From contig CM034238.1 in NCBI GenBank assembly GCA_019916065.1, positions 1 to 64,000 of the forward strand: 64,000 bases of DNA. Direction: 5' to 3'. Below the pieces are notes generated by a model. That model was not told the origin of the DNA, made no database searches, and saw nothing but the letters and a program-made list of their open reading frames with translations. Both the position numbers and the translations under genes were made by a program. The DNA is from Vitellaria paradoxa (lineage: Eukaryota > Streptophyta > Magnoliopsida > Ericales > Sapotaceae). Position 1 is the first letter of the stretch. Each line of letters begins with the position of its first letter. Positions 12,679 to 25,025 of this stretch are shown here, in pieces.

Positions 12679-12971
12679 TGGAGCATGGAGTAGGTAGGCC
12701 TAGACGAGATAGGAGCCCAAGTCCAATGATGATTTTATTATATAGTTTATTTATTTATTATATTTTTAGATTATTATTAGTTTATTTATTTAATCATATT
12801 TGTTTTGGGATTTATCTATTAGGGTTAGGGTTTTCTATTGGTGCCTATAATATCACCTTACGTTATTGTTTTTAGACAGACTTGATGATATTGAAAACCC
12901 TATAATTTTTCTTTTAGTCGTTCTTTTTTCGTTTCTTTATTTTCTTGTTCCTTCGTAGCCGAGCTACGTCA
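12676..12971 (+). repeat. 3' LTR of the first Ty3/gypsy element
   Basis: It begins TGATGGAGCATGG right after a short purine-rich stretch (gggagaa) that would serve as the plus-strand primer, and ends ACGTCA. It matches 6567-6874 throughout with scattered substitutions and small indels. A small reading frame across it (12624-12875) is LTR sequence, not a gene. Confidence 0.9.
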
Positions 12972-12982
12972 CCAACAGGTCC

Positions 12983-15900
12983 TTTTAACTCTTGAATTTA
13001 GTGTTCAACCAAACGTTCACAGTTATAATAGTCATACGCAAAAAATTAGAAGTTAGGTATTTGAGAGATTTAAAAATTTGTAACAACTTTAAATGGAAGA
13101 ATGCATCAAAATTGATTATTTCTTTATATATTAGTATATATAATTAATTAAAAATATATTTTTGTTACAAAAGTGTCATTTATACATCATTCTAAAATGT
13201 TGCTTAAATAAAATATTATGATAAAAATGTATTTCCCTACAATTTAAATGGAGGGATGCACCAAAATTGATCATCTCTTTCCTAAATTAGTATAGATAAC
13301 CCAATAGAAAATATTTTTATCCCCACAAAATGTTATTTCGACATATCATTCTGAGCCAATTTCTTGAATTAAAAATTATGATAATAAGATTTTTTCCCCA
13401 TACGATAAGCGTTGTGTTTTAACTTGGAACCTAGAAGACATCCATTAATTTAAGCATTATCCAAACAGTTCGATCTAAATAGCTACCAAAGGAGAATTTG
13501 AGTTTTTTTTTTTTTTAATCCACGATGGTACAAATCTGGTGTCTTCCTCCATGCATGATTTTTATAGCGCGGTTGAACCCTGGTCTAGTGAACTAGAAAA
13601 CATTTGATGTGGCTCAACCACGTCAAGCATTGCTCGCTTGGCCATCAAGACAAGGAGAAGGACAAAAAGAGATTTATGTGATTCACATGGGCAAAATGGT
13701 AAATAAGCACTAAAATATCAACGGCAAAATTGGAAGAAACCGGAAAAAATAAAATATGCACGACGAAACCAAAAGGCTGATCCCGGGTTATCGTGTAGCT
13801 AATAGGCATGCACATGACCTTGGAAGTAAAAAGTTTGGCTTTCTTTTATAGTTAATTATTAAAAAATTAATTTTTTTCTTTTCTTTTTATGTTTCAAAAG
13901 GGAAAAATATTAATTTTAAAATGTAAGAGTAAATTTGATCCTTTAAAAAAAGTTAAAAAGTTGAGTAATCAAAAGTTAACTATTAGCTAATTATTATCAA
14001 ACACGCACTTATACTTTCTACAAGTATATATATATATATTTTTTTTTGGTAATTTGAAATCTTCACTGAAGTACGTAATTAATTGGTTAATCAAGAAAAG
14101 TCTAATTTTTAATAATTTTGACCTTTTTTGTCAAAAGTTGATAAATAAAATTTTTTGTATTTAGTAAAATAAGTGACAATTTTTAATAATTTTTAGTTAC
14201 TTTTATATTATTTTATATATAAATTAATATTATCTAAAATCCACTACAGTAGATTCAGAATAATTGATGTTAATCTTATTGCCGTCTGCTACATATACAC
14301 ATATTACATACACATAGGCATGCTTATGTCAGCTAAATTGTTAACATAATGGTTGGCAAAGCCAGGGAGAGGAAAGAAATTAACGCGTGAACACCGTTGT
14401 GTTTGGCTGTACTGTACTCAATTATTAATACTAATTTGTGACGCGAATTAATGAGATGAATCCAATTCTAAGTCTTTTTTGAGTCCAAAGGCACTGCAGT
14501 GAAAAAATGAGGTGCAATAAAAACCGAAACTATGCAGCCCCCTTAACCCCTTTTAAGCATGCAGAGTCAACCCGCCAAGTCTCCAAGGTGGGCCCCCTTG
14601 GCCACCCACGGCCGTGGCTTTCTAGAGAATCCCGCACCTGTGAACGAAGGAAACTTCCTGGAAAACGCAAAGGGATGTTGGAATATACTTCTGCCTTTAA
14701 AAATAAAAAATAAAAAATTACGCGCCGTCAAAAACTTTCTGATTTTTTTTAAAAGAACTTTAACTCCTCCCATAAATGCGTAAACTTTTCCGTTTGGAAT
14801 CATTTTTTTTATAATTTTCTTTTTTTTAATGAATAAAACTAACATGTTTAAAAATTATCAAATTAAAATAATCTAATTTTATTTAAAAAATATGTATAAA
14901 ATTTTATTAAAAAAACTAAAATGTTCCCAAACTAAAAAATGAAATACATATGCACAATAATAACATGATGATTTCGCGAAAAAGATGAATTATCTATCTA
15001 TAATATTAGTTGGTGAAATTATAATTTAGTAAAATTAATTATTGATTTAAAATGAATTAATTTAATTTTAATATATTTTATAATTCTCATAAGAAATTGT
15101 TATTGGTTTTAATTATAAATTATTATTTTAGTAGTAATTAATTTTAATTTTAATAAAAATGTGTTTTTAATTTAATAATAAATCAATTTAGCTATTATTA
15201 ATACTTAATAAATAATTTACTTTTAGTTAAATACCATAATAAAATAAAAATTTTAATGTTAATTATTATTATTAAAATAAATAATTTTAATAATAAATCA
15301 ATATTTTAATACTAATTAATTTAATAAAATATATTATTTCAATTATTATTTATAAAATTTATATTATTTTTATTAAAAAAATTAATTTTAAAAATAAATT
15401 ATTATTCCATTTTATTTTAATTTTTCAAAAATGTAAAGAAAGAATAAGAGCTAAGAAGGATTTTACTAAGTTCCAACACTAGTGTAAATCAATAATCTTT
15501 TATTCTGGAACTTCATCTGATTTATATCTTGCTTCCTTACTCCAATTATAGTAAATCTTACCTTGAATTAATATATATATATATATATTCTCAATTAACA
15601 TTTATTTTGTAATTCCAAACATATAGATGATCAGAAAAAAAAGTTAACAATTACTCTTATAATTTTTTTTTTTACTTCTTTTATCTTGCAACAAAATCAG
15701 TTTCTATAATTTAATATTATATTGTAATTTAATTTTCATAAATTTCCTCTTGTTTTGGGTGACGCTTACCTTACACATGAATGTGAATGGTATCTTGAAT
15801 TATATTTATTCCTACATTTTATGTAAATGCTATTCTATTATCTTAAATTAACTCTCATGACCACAATTTTTCACGTAACTTTTCACCCTATTTATCTTCA

Positions 15901-16276
15901 CATCAAAGACTGTCAGCTAGCCTCTGCATATTAACTTTTATGTTACAATTTAACTTTCTTAAAATACCTCTTATTTGATGTATATATATAGATGAGCTAT
16001 CTAAATTGTGTATTTTGTTGTCATTGAATGCTTTGGATATATAGAGAGAGACTAGAAATAATAGTACTCTAGTCTGCAAGTGCATCATTCATCAAGTATG
16101 CCCTAATTAACATCCTCCATGTCCATGTTCCTCGAACTCCAGTTGTTCTCCTAAACGCTACAAATAGGTGGGTAACAGCATAGTTGTGAACTACGTACTA
16201 TATAGATCGATAAGTACTGTACCTTCTTAAAATTAGTACCTTACTTGATATATTTTATACCATGATTTGTTCCACA
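12983..16276. other. Intergenic DNA, very AT-rich in the middle
   Basis: No gene is recognised. The segment ~14,270-14,470 has a diverged direct copy at about 28,080-28,270 (shared 'aggcatgcttatgtc.gcta' and 'gtgtttggctgtact' landmarks) and a shorter one at 27,790-27,870. A GC-richer patch at 14,500-14,700 has overlapping short frames on both strands and no domain. Bases ~14,860-15,420 are almost purely A/T and low-complexity. A (TA)n run lies near 15,573-15,588. Confidence 0.5.
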
Positions 16277-17760
16277 CATTACTAGGGGAGGGGGTTTAGT
16301 CGACCACTTGGAGCAGTCATCTAAAGGGTTTGGGGCGATCGTTTATACTTTAGTCGATTGTTTCATGATGACATTAAGGCAGTCGTGGATGTTTGGTCAA
16401 GAAAGGGAATAGACGACCGCTTTTGGCGGTCGTTAGTTCTCTAGACTGCCTAAACCAGTCATATATTAAAGAGGCCTAATGTTTTTCTCAACTGCCTTAA
16501 AGCGGTCGCCTATTCCTTTAGCCGACTGTTTGAAGGCAATCGCCAAAAATCTCAGATGTCTAAACTTTTAGTTGACTGCTTTGAAGTAGTCGTCTATCCC
16601 TTAAAAAAAAAAGGGAATGTTTGTTTTTGTTAAAACCTATACATCCATACAACAAAATCAATCGCCAAAAAAACCTCAGACGTCTAAACCTTTAGTCGAC
16701 TGCTTTGAAGCGGTCATCTATCCTTTTAAAAAAAATGTTTGTTTTGTTAAAACTTGTACATCCATACAACAAAACTTGTACGTTGATACAACCTGTACAT
16801 TCAAACATACTGTAACATAATGAAATGTAACAAAAATATAAATATAACTAAATAAAATAAACGATATTTATAATTTTTAAATTATCTTTAATTTTATAGA
16901 ATATATAAATAAAAAAGTTTTCAAATGATGGTCGTAATAAAAAACACAGGCGAACTCATCAAACTTAAAATAGATTTACAAAAAGTTAAACTAAATACCA
17001 ATATAAAATAGTAGTGAATGAATTTTAAATTAAAATCATAAACAAAATTAACGTGTAAAATTTTAAGTTTAACCAAATCACAAACATAAAATTCTTGGGG
17101 CCACTCTAAGCGATTCGTGGTTCGAATTGGCATGCAATTCATTCCTGCAAGTTCTAAATAGGTTTATCTTGCTCCCCATTAAGTTACGTTCACAACAGAT
17201 GCCGTATGCTTAGTTTGAGCACTCAGTGCCTCAATCTCAAGTTATAAGTTCCATGTTTCACTTTTAAACTTTTCGGGCCATTTCGAGTGATCCATGGCTC
17301 AGATTCAAGTCAACATCTCTAATGCCACGTTCTATTGTCAAACAAAATTTTGGTAGCATCTCCGCGTAGTTCTCCAAGTACACGACACAAATATAGTGAA
17401 TTCGACACTTAAAGAACAATGGAAGTAGCTACACGACACCTCACCCAATGTAGAACTAGTATGAGAAGCGTTGAGTACGAAATGGATCATAGCATTCCCA
17501 AATTGTCTGAACTGGATAATTCAAGAATCGCATATATCGATTTGTGCATTCTCGTGAGAAGAACAACAAATTAGTCTTAAAAGACCTAAGTCATCACATT
17601 AAGAATGACCAAATCGACTCTGGTGATATGATTCTCGAATGGGTTTGGGTTTGTTTTAAAAATGAATGTATGCACATGCATGAAGGTAATACGAAGAAGT
17701 TTCCAAGTTATGCTGTCCTAATCGCTTGTGTTCTCATTCACCACTAGTGGATGTCATTAA
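16277..17760 (+). mobile_element. Fragment resembling a CACTA (En/Spm) transposon end
   Basis: The left edge reads ttactaggggaggggg, a plausible decayed CACTA terminus. From there to about 16,720 the sequence is packed with short direct and inverted copies of a gcggtcgtc/gtcgactgc-type motif, including a perfect hairpin with an 8-base stem at 16413-16433. Such subterminal repeats are where CACTA transposases bind. The stretch 17,100-17,750 is more GC-balanced non-coding sequence that may be internal CACTA DNA. No transposase frame is visible, no right terminus was found, and the assignment rests on the subterminal repeats alone. Confidence 0.45.
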
Positions 17761-18214
17761 GTTTATATGAACCCACTTCTGCTTTCATGGATTTCATAAG
17801 ATAACTAAGTCTGATCAGATAATAACAAATGATTTTTTTTTTCAAATTTATGGAGATTTGTAGAGAGTTTATAATTGTCACAATGATTATTCAAGGTTTG
17901 TAGAGAGCTTTGAAATTTTAAGAATTTATATAAATTTTCGGAGATTTTTCAAGATTTATAGAGTTTTAATGGAAACTTTCCTAATCCTAGATTTGAAGAG
18001 ATTTATGAATATTAACCATAATTGAATGTTATCCCTAATTAAAAAAAAGCTTAAATTCATGTTTGGGAGTGTTCTTGGGCTGTCTTTTCTCTCAACTCTA
18101 GTAGTAATTCCATTTGGATTGAATGAAATGAGAAGAAAAGAAGAGAAAATAAAAGATTTTAAAATCTTTCACCTGTTTGTGAGTTTTTCTAGGAAAAGAA
18201 AAGAAAAGAAAAGT

Positions 18215-20660
18215 GACCGCTAATGAATAGTGCGTCTAAATTAACCCCCAAGTGTAAGGGTGTGTGGTGTAATTTTAACTGCTTGAGTCCGAGGTTGAAT
18301 TCACAGGGAACCTAAGTTGTTCAGTTTCTAGGTTATAATTTGATCTCTAAGTTTGAAAATCAGCTAAACTAAATTTGAAAGCTTTTGTAAATCTAGAACT
18401 TAGACTAAAAACAATATGCAAACTATTTAAAAGAATTTTAGCACTTAAGGTTTCGGATTTCAAGAAAATTAAATATTAACTAAAGGCAGTTTTCCTAATT
18501 TAAATGTGCGTAAAAATAATCTAATCTAATAAATTGCAATGTAAACACTTCAATTAATTCAAACGAAAATAATTCAATTAACAAGAAATAAATTTAAGAA
18601 GTTCTTGATCCAACTTTTCAATTCCAGGTAGCTTACGTCTTTACTATGGGATGTGTTATAATATTTGCGTTAAAACCTAAGTTAGGATTTGTTTGAAAAT
18701 TATTGAGAAAGTTTTAATCAAAAGTTTTTACCAGTGATTATAGAGAATATAGTAAAAAACTTCTGTTTTCGAAGGGTTCTCAAACAATCCTATTCGAATT
18801 CGAATTAAAATCCAATTTTTCTAGTTTATCCAAAATTATTAAGAAAATTTTAATCGAAAACCTTTACCAGTGATTACAGAGAATATAGTCAAAGATTTTC
18901 ATTTTTGAATGTTTCTGAAATAAACCAATTCAAATTAGGATTCAAAATCTGAATTTTCAGTTCTTCAAAATTATTAAGAAAATTTTAATCGAAAACCTTT
19001 ACCAGTGATTACAAAGAATATAGTCAAAGGTTTTCGTTTTCGAAAGTTTTTAAAAGATACTGAACTAGGTTTAAACATTGTAGATCCCTACGCATGTGTT
19101 TTCGCAAATCATGCGAAAGGTCTACTCAAACGTTCAAAAGTTGTAGACCCCTACGCATGAGTTTTCGCAAACTATGTGAAGGGTCTACATACATCCCATA
19201 GATTAGAGTAAACTATCATTCCTTGATTCGTTGAATCAAGAACTAGGGTTTCTACGCTAGCATGCTTGTGAACGAAATGAAAACATTCATCGAAGATATA
19301 TTTAATGGATCTAACGAATAAGATAAAGAAACAAGATTATTAACATGAAGAACGAAAGTAAATGTACTCTGAAATCAACTCTGAAACGAAGTATTGAACG
19401 AATACGGTTGTAATGAAAACTAGGAAGGCTTCGTAAATCCGTAAAAACATTACACAAACAATAAAAATCTCTCAAAGCTACTCTATTTCAAAGAAAAACT
19501 AACCTAAAACTACAGAGAAAAGCGTAGGTGAAAAGTCCTCTTTTCTGCCGTCAAAGCTACATATTTATAGTGGAGATGAAAAACCCTAAAAATAAAGTTC
19601 ATCCGTGCAAATAAACCTTATGTGGTCTGGACCATCCGTGGGGGGGTCCGAACCACAGTGTACTCCTTTTTCAATTTGTGTCTTGCTTCTGACAGCTTGC
19701 TGTCTTTAACTTCCAATGCATTTTTGACCTCGAAGATGATGAATTTAGGCTTCGGCTAAAACACAAAAGTTGTAATCCTTTGAGTCTCCTTTCCAACCCA
19801 AAAAGAATCAGGTCAATCCGAGTTATGAGTGAGAAGATATGGTCAAAATACTGATAGTGTGTCAAGCTGGAACTTCAGCTGCACACCACTTCAACCATCT
19901 TGAATTTTGGACCATCTTTTTCTCCTCGGCAACCACTTTCATTGCTGTTAATCTCACTTTTTTCCCTTTTCCCTAAAAATAAGAATATAAATACTATAAA
20001 TAATAAAATAGTGATAAATTTTCAAAATAAACTACTTAAATGCATTAACAGCTATGTAAAAGTGGAGTTTGTAATAGCACTTTTCAAGTGTAATCACACC
20101 CCCCAACTTGAGCATTGCTAGTCTCTAGCAATGCCCTTTATTAAAAAAGAAATGCAACCAATATCCTATTCCTCTTTTCGTTGGAAACACGGCTACACTT
20201 AGCTACGTGCAGCAAGCCCTTTAAACCCCTAGGTTCCCCCTAGTGGACGAGTAAGGTCTCGTGAGGATTTGCAGTGATGCTACCCATAAACATCTATGGC
20301 ATGGTCTCAAAGTGTCAAAAAAATGATCAAGATCAAAAATAAATCAAGCTCAAGCCCAACAAGTCACAAAACCCAAATATTATGTGTAATTCCCAAGTGC
20401 TAAGCACTAATACATGGACTATCAAAATAGAAAGAGCATGTGTGCAAAATTATTTCATTTATACAACAAGGTCACAAGAGTATAAGCGGAACTAAGTTTT
20501 GACTTCAAAAGTTCACAAGGTACCACTCATAGAAAGAAATTCACTCATAGAGGGTTCACACACACCTATTAGTATATAATGCTATCCTAGTTGCACATAA
20601 CCCCACAAACAAGTGAGTGAATTGAATTGAAGTTCAAAATGGATAGCTCATGATAATTGT
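18215..20660 (+). repeat. Non-coding dispersed retroelement-like repeat, copy 1
   Basis: It starts at gaccgct, followed by gtgcgtct and then a cccaagtg.aagggtgtg...gagtccgaggt...ccacagg(g)aa series. The same series, in the same orientation, opens the right-arm block at 46,111, and its reverse opens the left-arm block ending near 44,340. Both blocks share 'ccagtgattatagagaatat'-type segments, repeated three times here near 18,730, 18,870 and 19,000, and ggtccggacca-like motifs (here near 19,625-19,655). The cccccaacttgagcattgctag segment near 20,100 is a kind of sequence I associate with non-coding parts of large plant LTR elements. No coding domain is present and the family is not identified. 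Confidence 0.45.
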
Positions 20661-20682
20661 TTTGTGGAGACAGCCTAAAACC

Positions 20683-21600
20683 CTAAGTGATAAAGAGTTT
20701 GAGGATGAAAAATCAAAAGATGAATTCCAAGGTGACATTGCAAAAGCCTATACCCAACTTTGTGAATAATGTTGTGCTGTAAAGAAAAACAACTATACAC
20801 TTGTTCAACAAGCCAACTCAATGAAGAAAAAGAGAGACGCCTTGAAAATTCAAAACGAAGAACTCTCAGGTATGTTATCTACTTTAGAGATTGATAAACA
20901 ATCACAATATAGATTTGTAGAAAAATGGAAAACAAAGTTAGAAGAGAAAGAAAAAGAAGTGAAAGATCTTTTGGAGAAAATTGTGGAACTTGAAGCAAAA
21001 GTAAAGACAAATGAAAATATTCTTGATAAGATGAATACTAGTTCTAACGTCCTAGATGAAATTTGGAGCAAGCAAAGGGCACATGGAGATAAATCTAGCC
21101 TAGGATACATTGGCAAGAGGGCCACATCAGCAGTATCTTCATCATCTCTGAAAATTCCAAAGATTGCCCCAAAATATGCAGTACCATTAAAGAGAAGTCC
21201 TCCAAAGTTTGTATGTCAACAATTTCCTCCTCCAAAGGTGAACGGTAGACAATTTTCTAAACCTCTATCTTTTGTACCTGTGTGTCACCATTGCAGTATT
21301 AAAGGACATATCTGCCCTAATTGCCACAAACTCTATGGTCTTCCCTTGAATTATGTGAAAAATTTTTAAGGTCAAAATCCTAGAGTTTCCATGAAAAATA
21401 GGTTTCAAACTCTTTCTAATTTTTCTAAAAATAATTTTGAAAATCCACGTCTATTTCAAAATTCAAAGAACTTGAATTTTTTAAAACCAAAATATGAAAA
21501 CTTTTTAAAGAAAAAGAGTTTAAATTTTAATAAAAAGCAAAGACATGAGAAAAATATTGTCAAGGTCACTTTTCCAAAAATTAGGGCAATTTGGGTTTGA
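20683..21600 (+). pseudogene. Ty1/copia gag remnant
   Basis: One frame runs from about 20,683 to 21,600 with in-frame stops at 20,767-20,769 and 21,367-21,369. It has an acidic start (EDEKSKDEFQGDIAKAYTQL), a coiled-coil-rich segment that is heavily Lys/Glu (20,821-21,060), and a CCHC zinc knuckle (VCHHC...KGH....C) at about 21,280-21,320, followed by HKLYGLP. The tail is rich in Lys, Asn and Phe. This is the usual C-terminal half of plant copia gag. No protease, integrase or reverse transcriptase follows: the sequence passes directly into 3' untranslated-like DNA, so pol is deleted or never existed in this non-autonomous copy. Stops and lack of pol make it non-functional. Confidence 0.75.
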
Positions 21601-22843
21601 AAATCTGATCTTTTTAACAAATCCTATGACAACTTTTGTTTTGAATCTCCTAGGAAGTCTTTAGGTATTTGTGCACATCTCTAATTTTCAAAAATAAAAG
21701 AAGGATGGGAGTTCATTATTTGTTTTGAAGATATTTTATGACTTCTATTTCTTTATATGTACATCAATCATTCAGTCAAATAAATTTGTAATGGATTAAA
21801 AATTTGTATTTTCAATTAAATTGAAAAGAAGTGTTTTGGTAAACTTTGCCATAATTTTGATGTGCTTCTTTAAACACTTGATTGATTTTGCATATATTTT
21901 TTTCCTCATAGATCTTGAATAACTGTTTGTTACGTTTAAAAAATGTTGAAGAGCCAAAAAAAAAAAAATCTTGTCTTGAAAAGGGCTACCGGTGGGATTA
22001 ATCAGAAGCCCCTTAATGACTCGTTGCTTGTTAAGGAAAAAGATACCTACCCATAAACGTGTGAAAGTCGTCAGGACCTTGAATGAGATATTCATGAAGA
22101 ATTGCAGTCAAAAAAATTGCAGCTGAAAAAAAAATGAAAGAAAGAAAGAAAAAAGAGAATTGTGGTTAGATATAAAAAATTGAATAATTTGCTCTCAATT
22201 CATTTGGTGTATCAAATGTAATATCTTGATCTAGTGATTTATTGAGGGGGGCATATATGTTTGATTAGTCATAATTTCACACGCGCACAAGCATTTATTT
22301 CTTTCGATTTTATGGCTTAATTCATTTCATGACATGGACTTGGAGATTTATTTGGAAAGATGAATTTTAGTTTATTTAAATTTATAAGAATTGGGTGATA
22401 AGTTTACGTATTTGGACATACGTGAATTAAAATTTCTTTGATTTATTTTGTGAACATTTCTATCAATTTTTAGTATTTTTTAAATATATTCGAATTTTTT
22501 TTGTGCATAAAATCTGCCTTACAAGAATTTCCAAGAGAGATTCACACGAAAGGTGTCGACTATTTTTTATGCATTTTCCTTTTTTTAATTATTTTGAGAG
22601 CTTGTCAATTCATATAAAAAAGGGGGAGTAGAAAATTTAAAAAAAAAAAGAAATTCAAAAAAGATCGAGTAGAAAATTTCAAATTATGTGATTTTATTTT
22701 AATATTTTTGGAACTTGAATTTGGAAATTCAACTTGAATGTTGTTTTAAAATTTAATTTTTGCCATACGATGCCTTGATGTGTTTGTTCAAGTGTTGCAG
22801 GTTTTATTTTGAAATTTAATTTAAATTTTTATATGGAATTGCC
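21601..22843 (+). other. 3' non-coding part of the copia remnant
   Basis: AT-rich DNA between the gag remnant and the LTR. It contains an aaaaaagggggagtag purine tract near 22,617-22,632, common near the 3' end of copia elements, and A-rich runs near 22,110-22,150. No coding domain is visible. Confidence 0.5.
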
Positions 22844-22854
22844 AAGGAGGAGAT
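22844..22854 (+). promoter_or_regulatory. Polypurine tract of the copia remnant
   Basis: aaggaggagat lies immediately before the TGTAAGG LTR start. In copia elements this purine tract primes plus-strand synthesis. It supports placing the LTR boundary at 22,855. Confidence 0.6.
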
Positions 22855-23800
22855 TGTAAGGTTTTTTAGTGGCAAATCCATACAAAATCTTAAATTAAAT
22901 ATGACAAATTTGAATATTTTCTAAATTGAAAAGAAAAGAAGATTTGCATATTTTTTAAATTGAAAAATTTTCAAAATGGGCAAGTTTCCTAAAGAACATA
23001 ACCCTAATATTGCAATGCAAGTCCAATTACGAGTGAAGAAGAAGACTGCACAGATTAGGAAACACGCGAAAAAATCTAATGTACCTCGCAGGCAGCACGC
23101 AGGGAGCACGCGGCTGTGCCACATGGTGCTGGGAGCTCGCAAGATGCACGCAAGTTCAACTTTTTGGCAGTAGACCCTGCAGGGAGTGCGCAGGAAAACT
23201 GATGATTTGAGTTATAGAAGATTTTATTTCCGTTTAGGAAATCTGCTTGTATATTTGAGTTCTAATTATAATAGGATTTTGTTAATATATTTGAGTCCTA
23301 GTTGGAATAGGATTTTGTAGGTCTATATATATGCACCCAAGCTTAATGTAAAAGATGAAGAATGGAAAATGGGCATATTATAGAGTCTTGTGAGAGAGAG
23401 AATTTTTTTCTTGTGAGCTTAGAGGTCTCTCTCTTATTTTCTTTATTCTTTGCTGAGTTTGTTCACTTTCTAAGGAGTTAGAAAGTTTGTTTCCACTTGG
23501 TCTAGGTGTGTCGTGGATTTGAGCAAGTGCTTGAAAGAAGTTGTGCGAGGAGTTGTAGAGATTTGAGTAGGTACTTGTAACCTAATTGTATAGTGGAAGT
23601 TTAGGTGGTCTCCGAAATCGGACCTGGAGTTTTACCTTTACTAGTTGGTAAAAGGTTTATTCATTACCAATCTTGTACTCGTTATTTTTGTGATTGGTTG
23701 ATTGATTTGGGTGATTCAAAAATTTTCAATCATAAATCAAACGGTCATTGTTGTTCTAAAAATCTCAAGACTTAATTAAAATTTTTTTTTTCTTGAAGCT
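22855..23800 (+). repeat. Copia 3' LTR (right end not defined)
   Basis: It begins TGTAAGG after the purine tract. A promoter-like TATA segment (ctatatatatgc) lies near 23,322-23,333, followed by a pyrimidine- and GAGA-rich leader-like region (23,390-23,460). This layout matches the LTRs of gag-coiled-coil copia elements. No second LTR is present upstream of the gag remnant, so the right boundary cannot be set by comparison; about 23,800 is an estimate. The short frames at 22,921-23,173 on both strands are LTR sequence. Confidence 0.55.
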
Positions 23801-24981
23801 TGACCCAATCAAATATTAAATTGTTAATTTGCTCGAGATTAAATCAATCCGTTCGATTTTCTGAATCTAAAAATATCAACTTAGTAAACATATAATTGAT
23901 TTGTTGTATGTTCTTAATTAAATAATAGAAAGAAAAAAGTAACGCCGGAGAAATCAATACCTATGGATGTCAATTTTGTTGCAACTCATTCCAATTCCAA
24001 TTAAGGTAGATTAATAGAACTGATAACCTGACTGACACTGATTAGGTTGTGGGACGGAAGAACGACGAAACCCAGGGGATGAGAGAACCAAATATTTTAA
24101 ATCACTGTACCCCACTTAAAAGAATCTTGCTTGTTTAATCACTACAGCCACTTTTTATTTTACTTTATTTTATTCAAAGATTGACGTCAATCTACCCCAC
24201 ACCTAGAAACACGTCCAACCCACCACAAGTAGAATATCACCAACAGGGTGATATGGTCCCCCAATCCTCTAACAGGAGAAAGTTAAAAGCGCAAAGAAAA
24301 TAAAGGATGGGATCAAAAGTCGTCCTGTCCCATCACAGAGGTGTAGATTGATTTTTTTTTTCTTCACAAAACTTTAAATGAATATATCTCCCTCTACGAC
24401 TTAAGTCTAAGAGAAATAGAAGCCTTTTATAAGTCTTCAAAAATGTTTTATTACTTTTTCATATCAAATCATTCATAATCTTGAATTTAAATTTAAAAAT
24501 CAAGAACATAAATAAATCAATAATATTGAGTTCATAATTTATATACAGTGAGTCTGATACTATATATAAAATTTAAGATAGATTTGTATATGAATTTAGG
24601 AATATAAAAAATAACAGAGTCAATAATGTAGAAGCGTACCTGTTTGTTCTATGATCCCTGAATACGAACGGAAAGGATCTTCAAGTTCAAGAAGAACTTT
24701 GATGGCTATGAATCTTTTTCTTTGTACCCTAAGTTTATATAACGGATTTTTTATGGGACATATTCTGTCTGTCTAGGGTAGAGAGGGGATCTACCCATAT
24801 ATTTATAAGATAATCCCTAACCTCACTGGGTCCTCCCATAAAAAGCCTACAGTGGGTTCCTTAGGTCTACACTAACCGTTTAACCTCGTTATCCTTATTA
24901 GGTGCACATAAGTCCAATAATATAGTTCAAAGCAAAATGAGTTTTATCATGTACGTTCTTATCTTTAGTTGATTCCAACTT

Positions 24982-25025
<44 letters not shown>

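Larger units (their letters stand above)
6567..12971 (+). mobile_element. Decayed Ty3/gypsy LTR retrotransposon with chromodomain
   Basis: A 6.4-kb element with two LTRs (6567-6874 and 12676-12971), an initiator-methionine tRNA primer binding site, and gag, protease, reverse transcriptase, RNase H, integrase and chromodomain in Ty3/gypsy order. The chromodomain marks it as a chromovirus. The reverse transcriptase signature ([11 protein letters not shown]) is one I associate with the CRM side of plant chromoviruses, but I would not fix the clade without a tree. The coding region is broken by several frameshifts and stops, so it cannot move on its own. The 5-base flanks are ctaaa and ccaac, possibly a decayed target duplication, which with the small LTR differences points to an old insertion. 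It sits inside a MITE. Confidence 0.92.

Noticed and set aside
22921..23173. Short frames on both strands with several Cys and Arg residues
   Set aside because: They lie inside the copia LTR and overlap each other; no domain or start context supports them.
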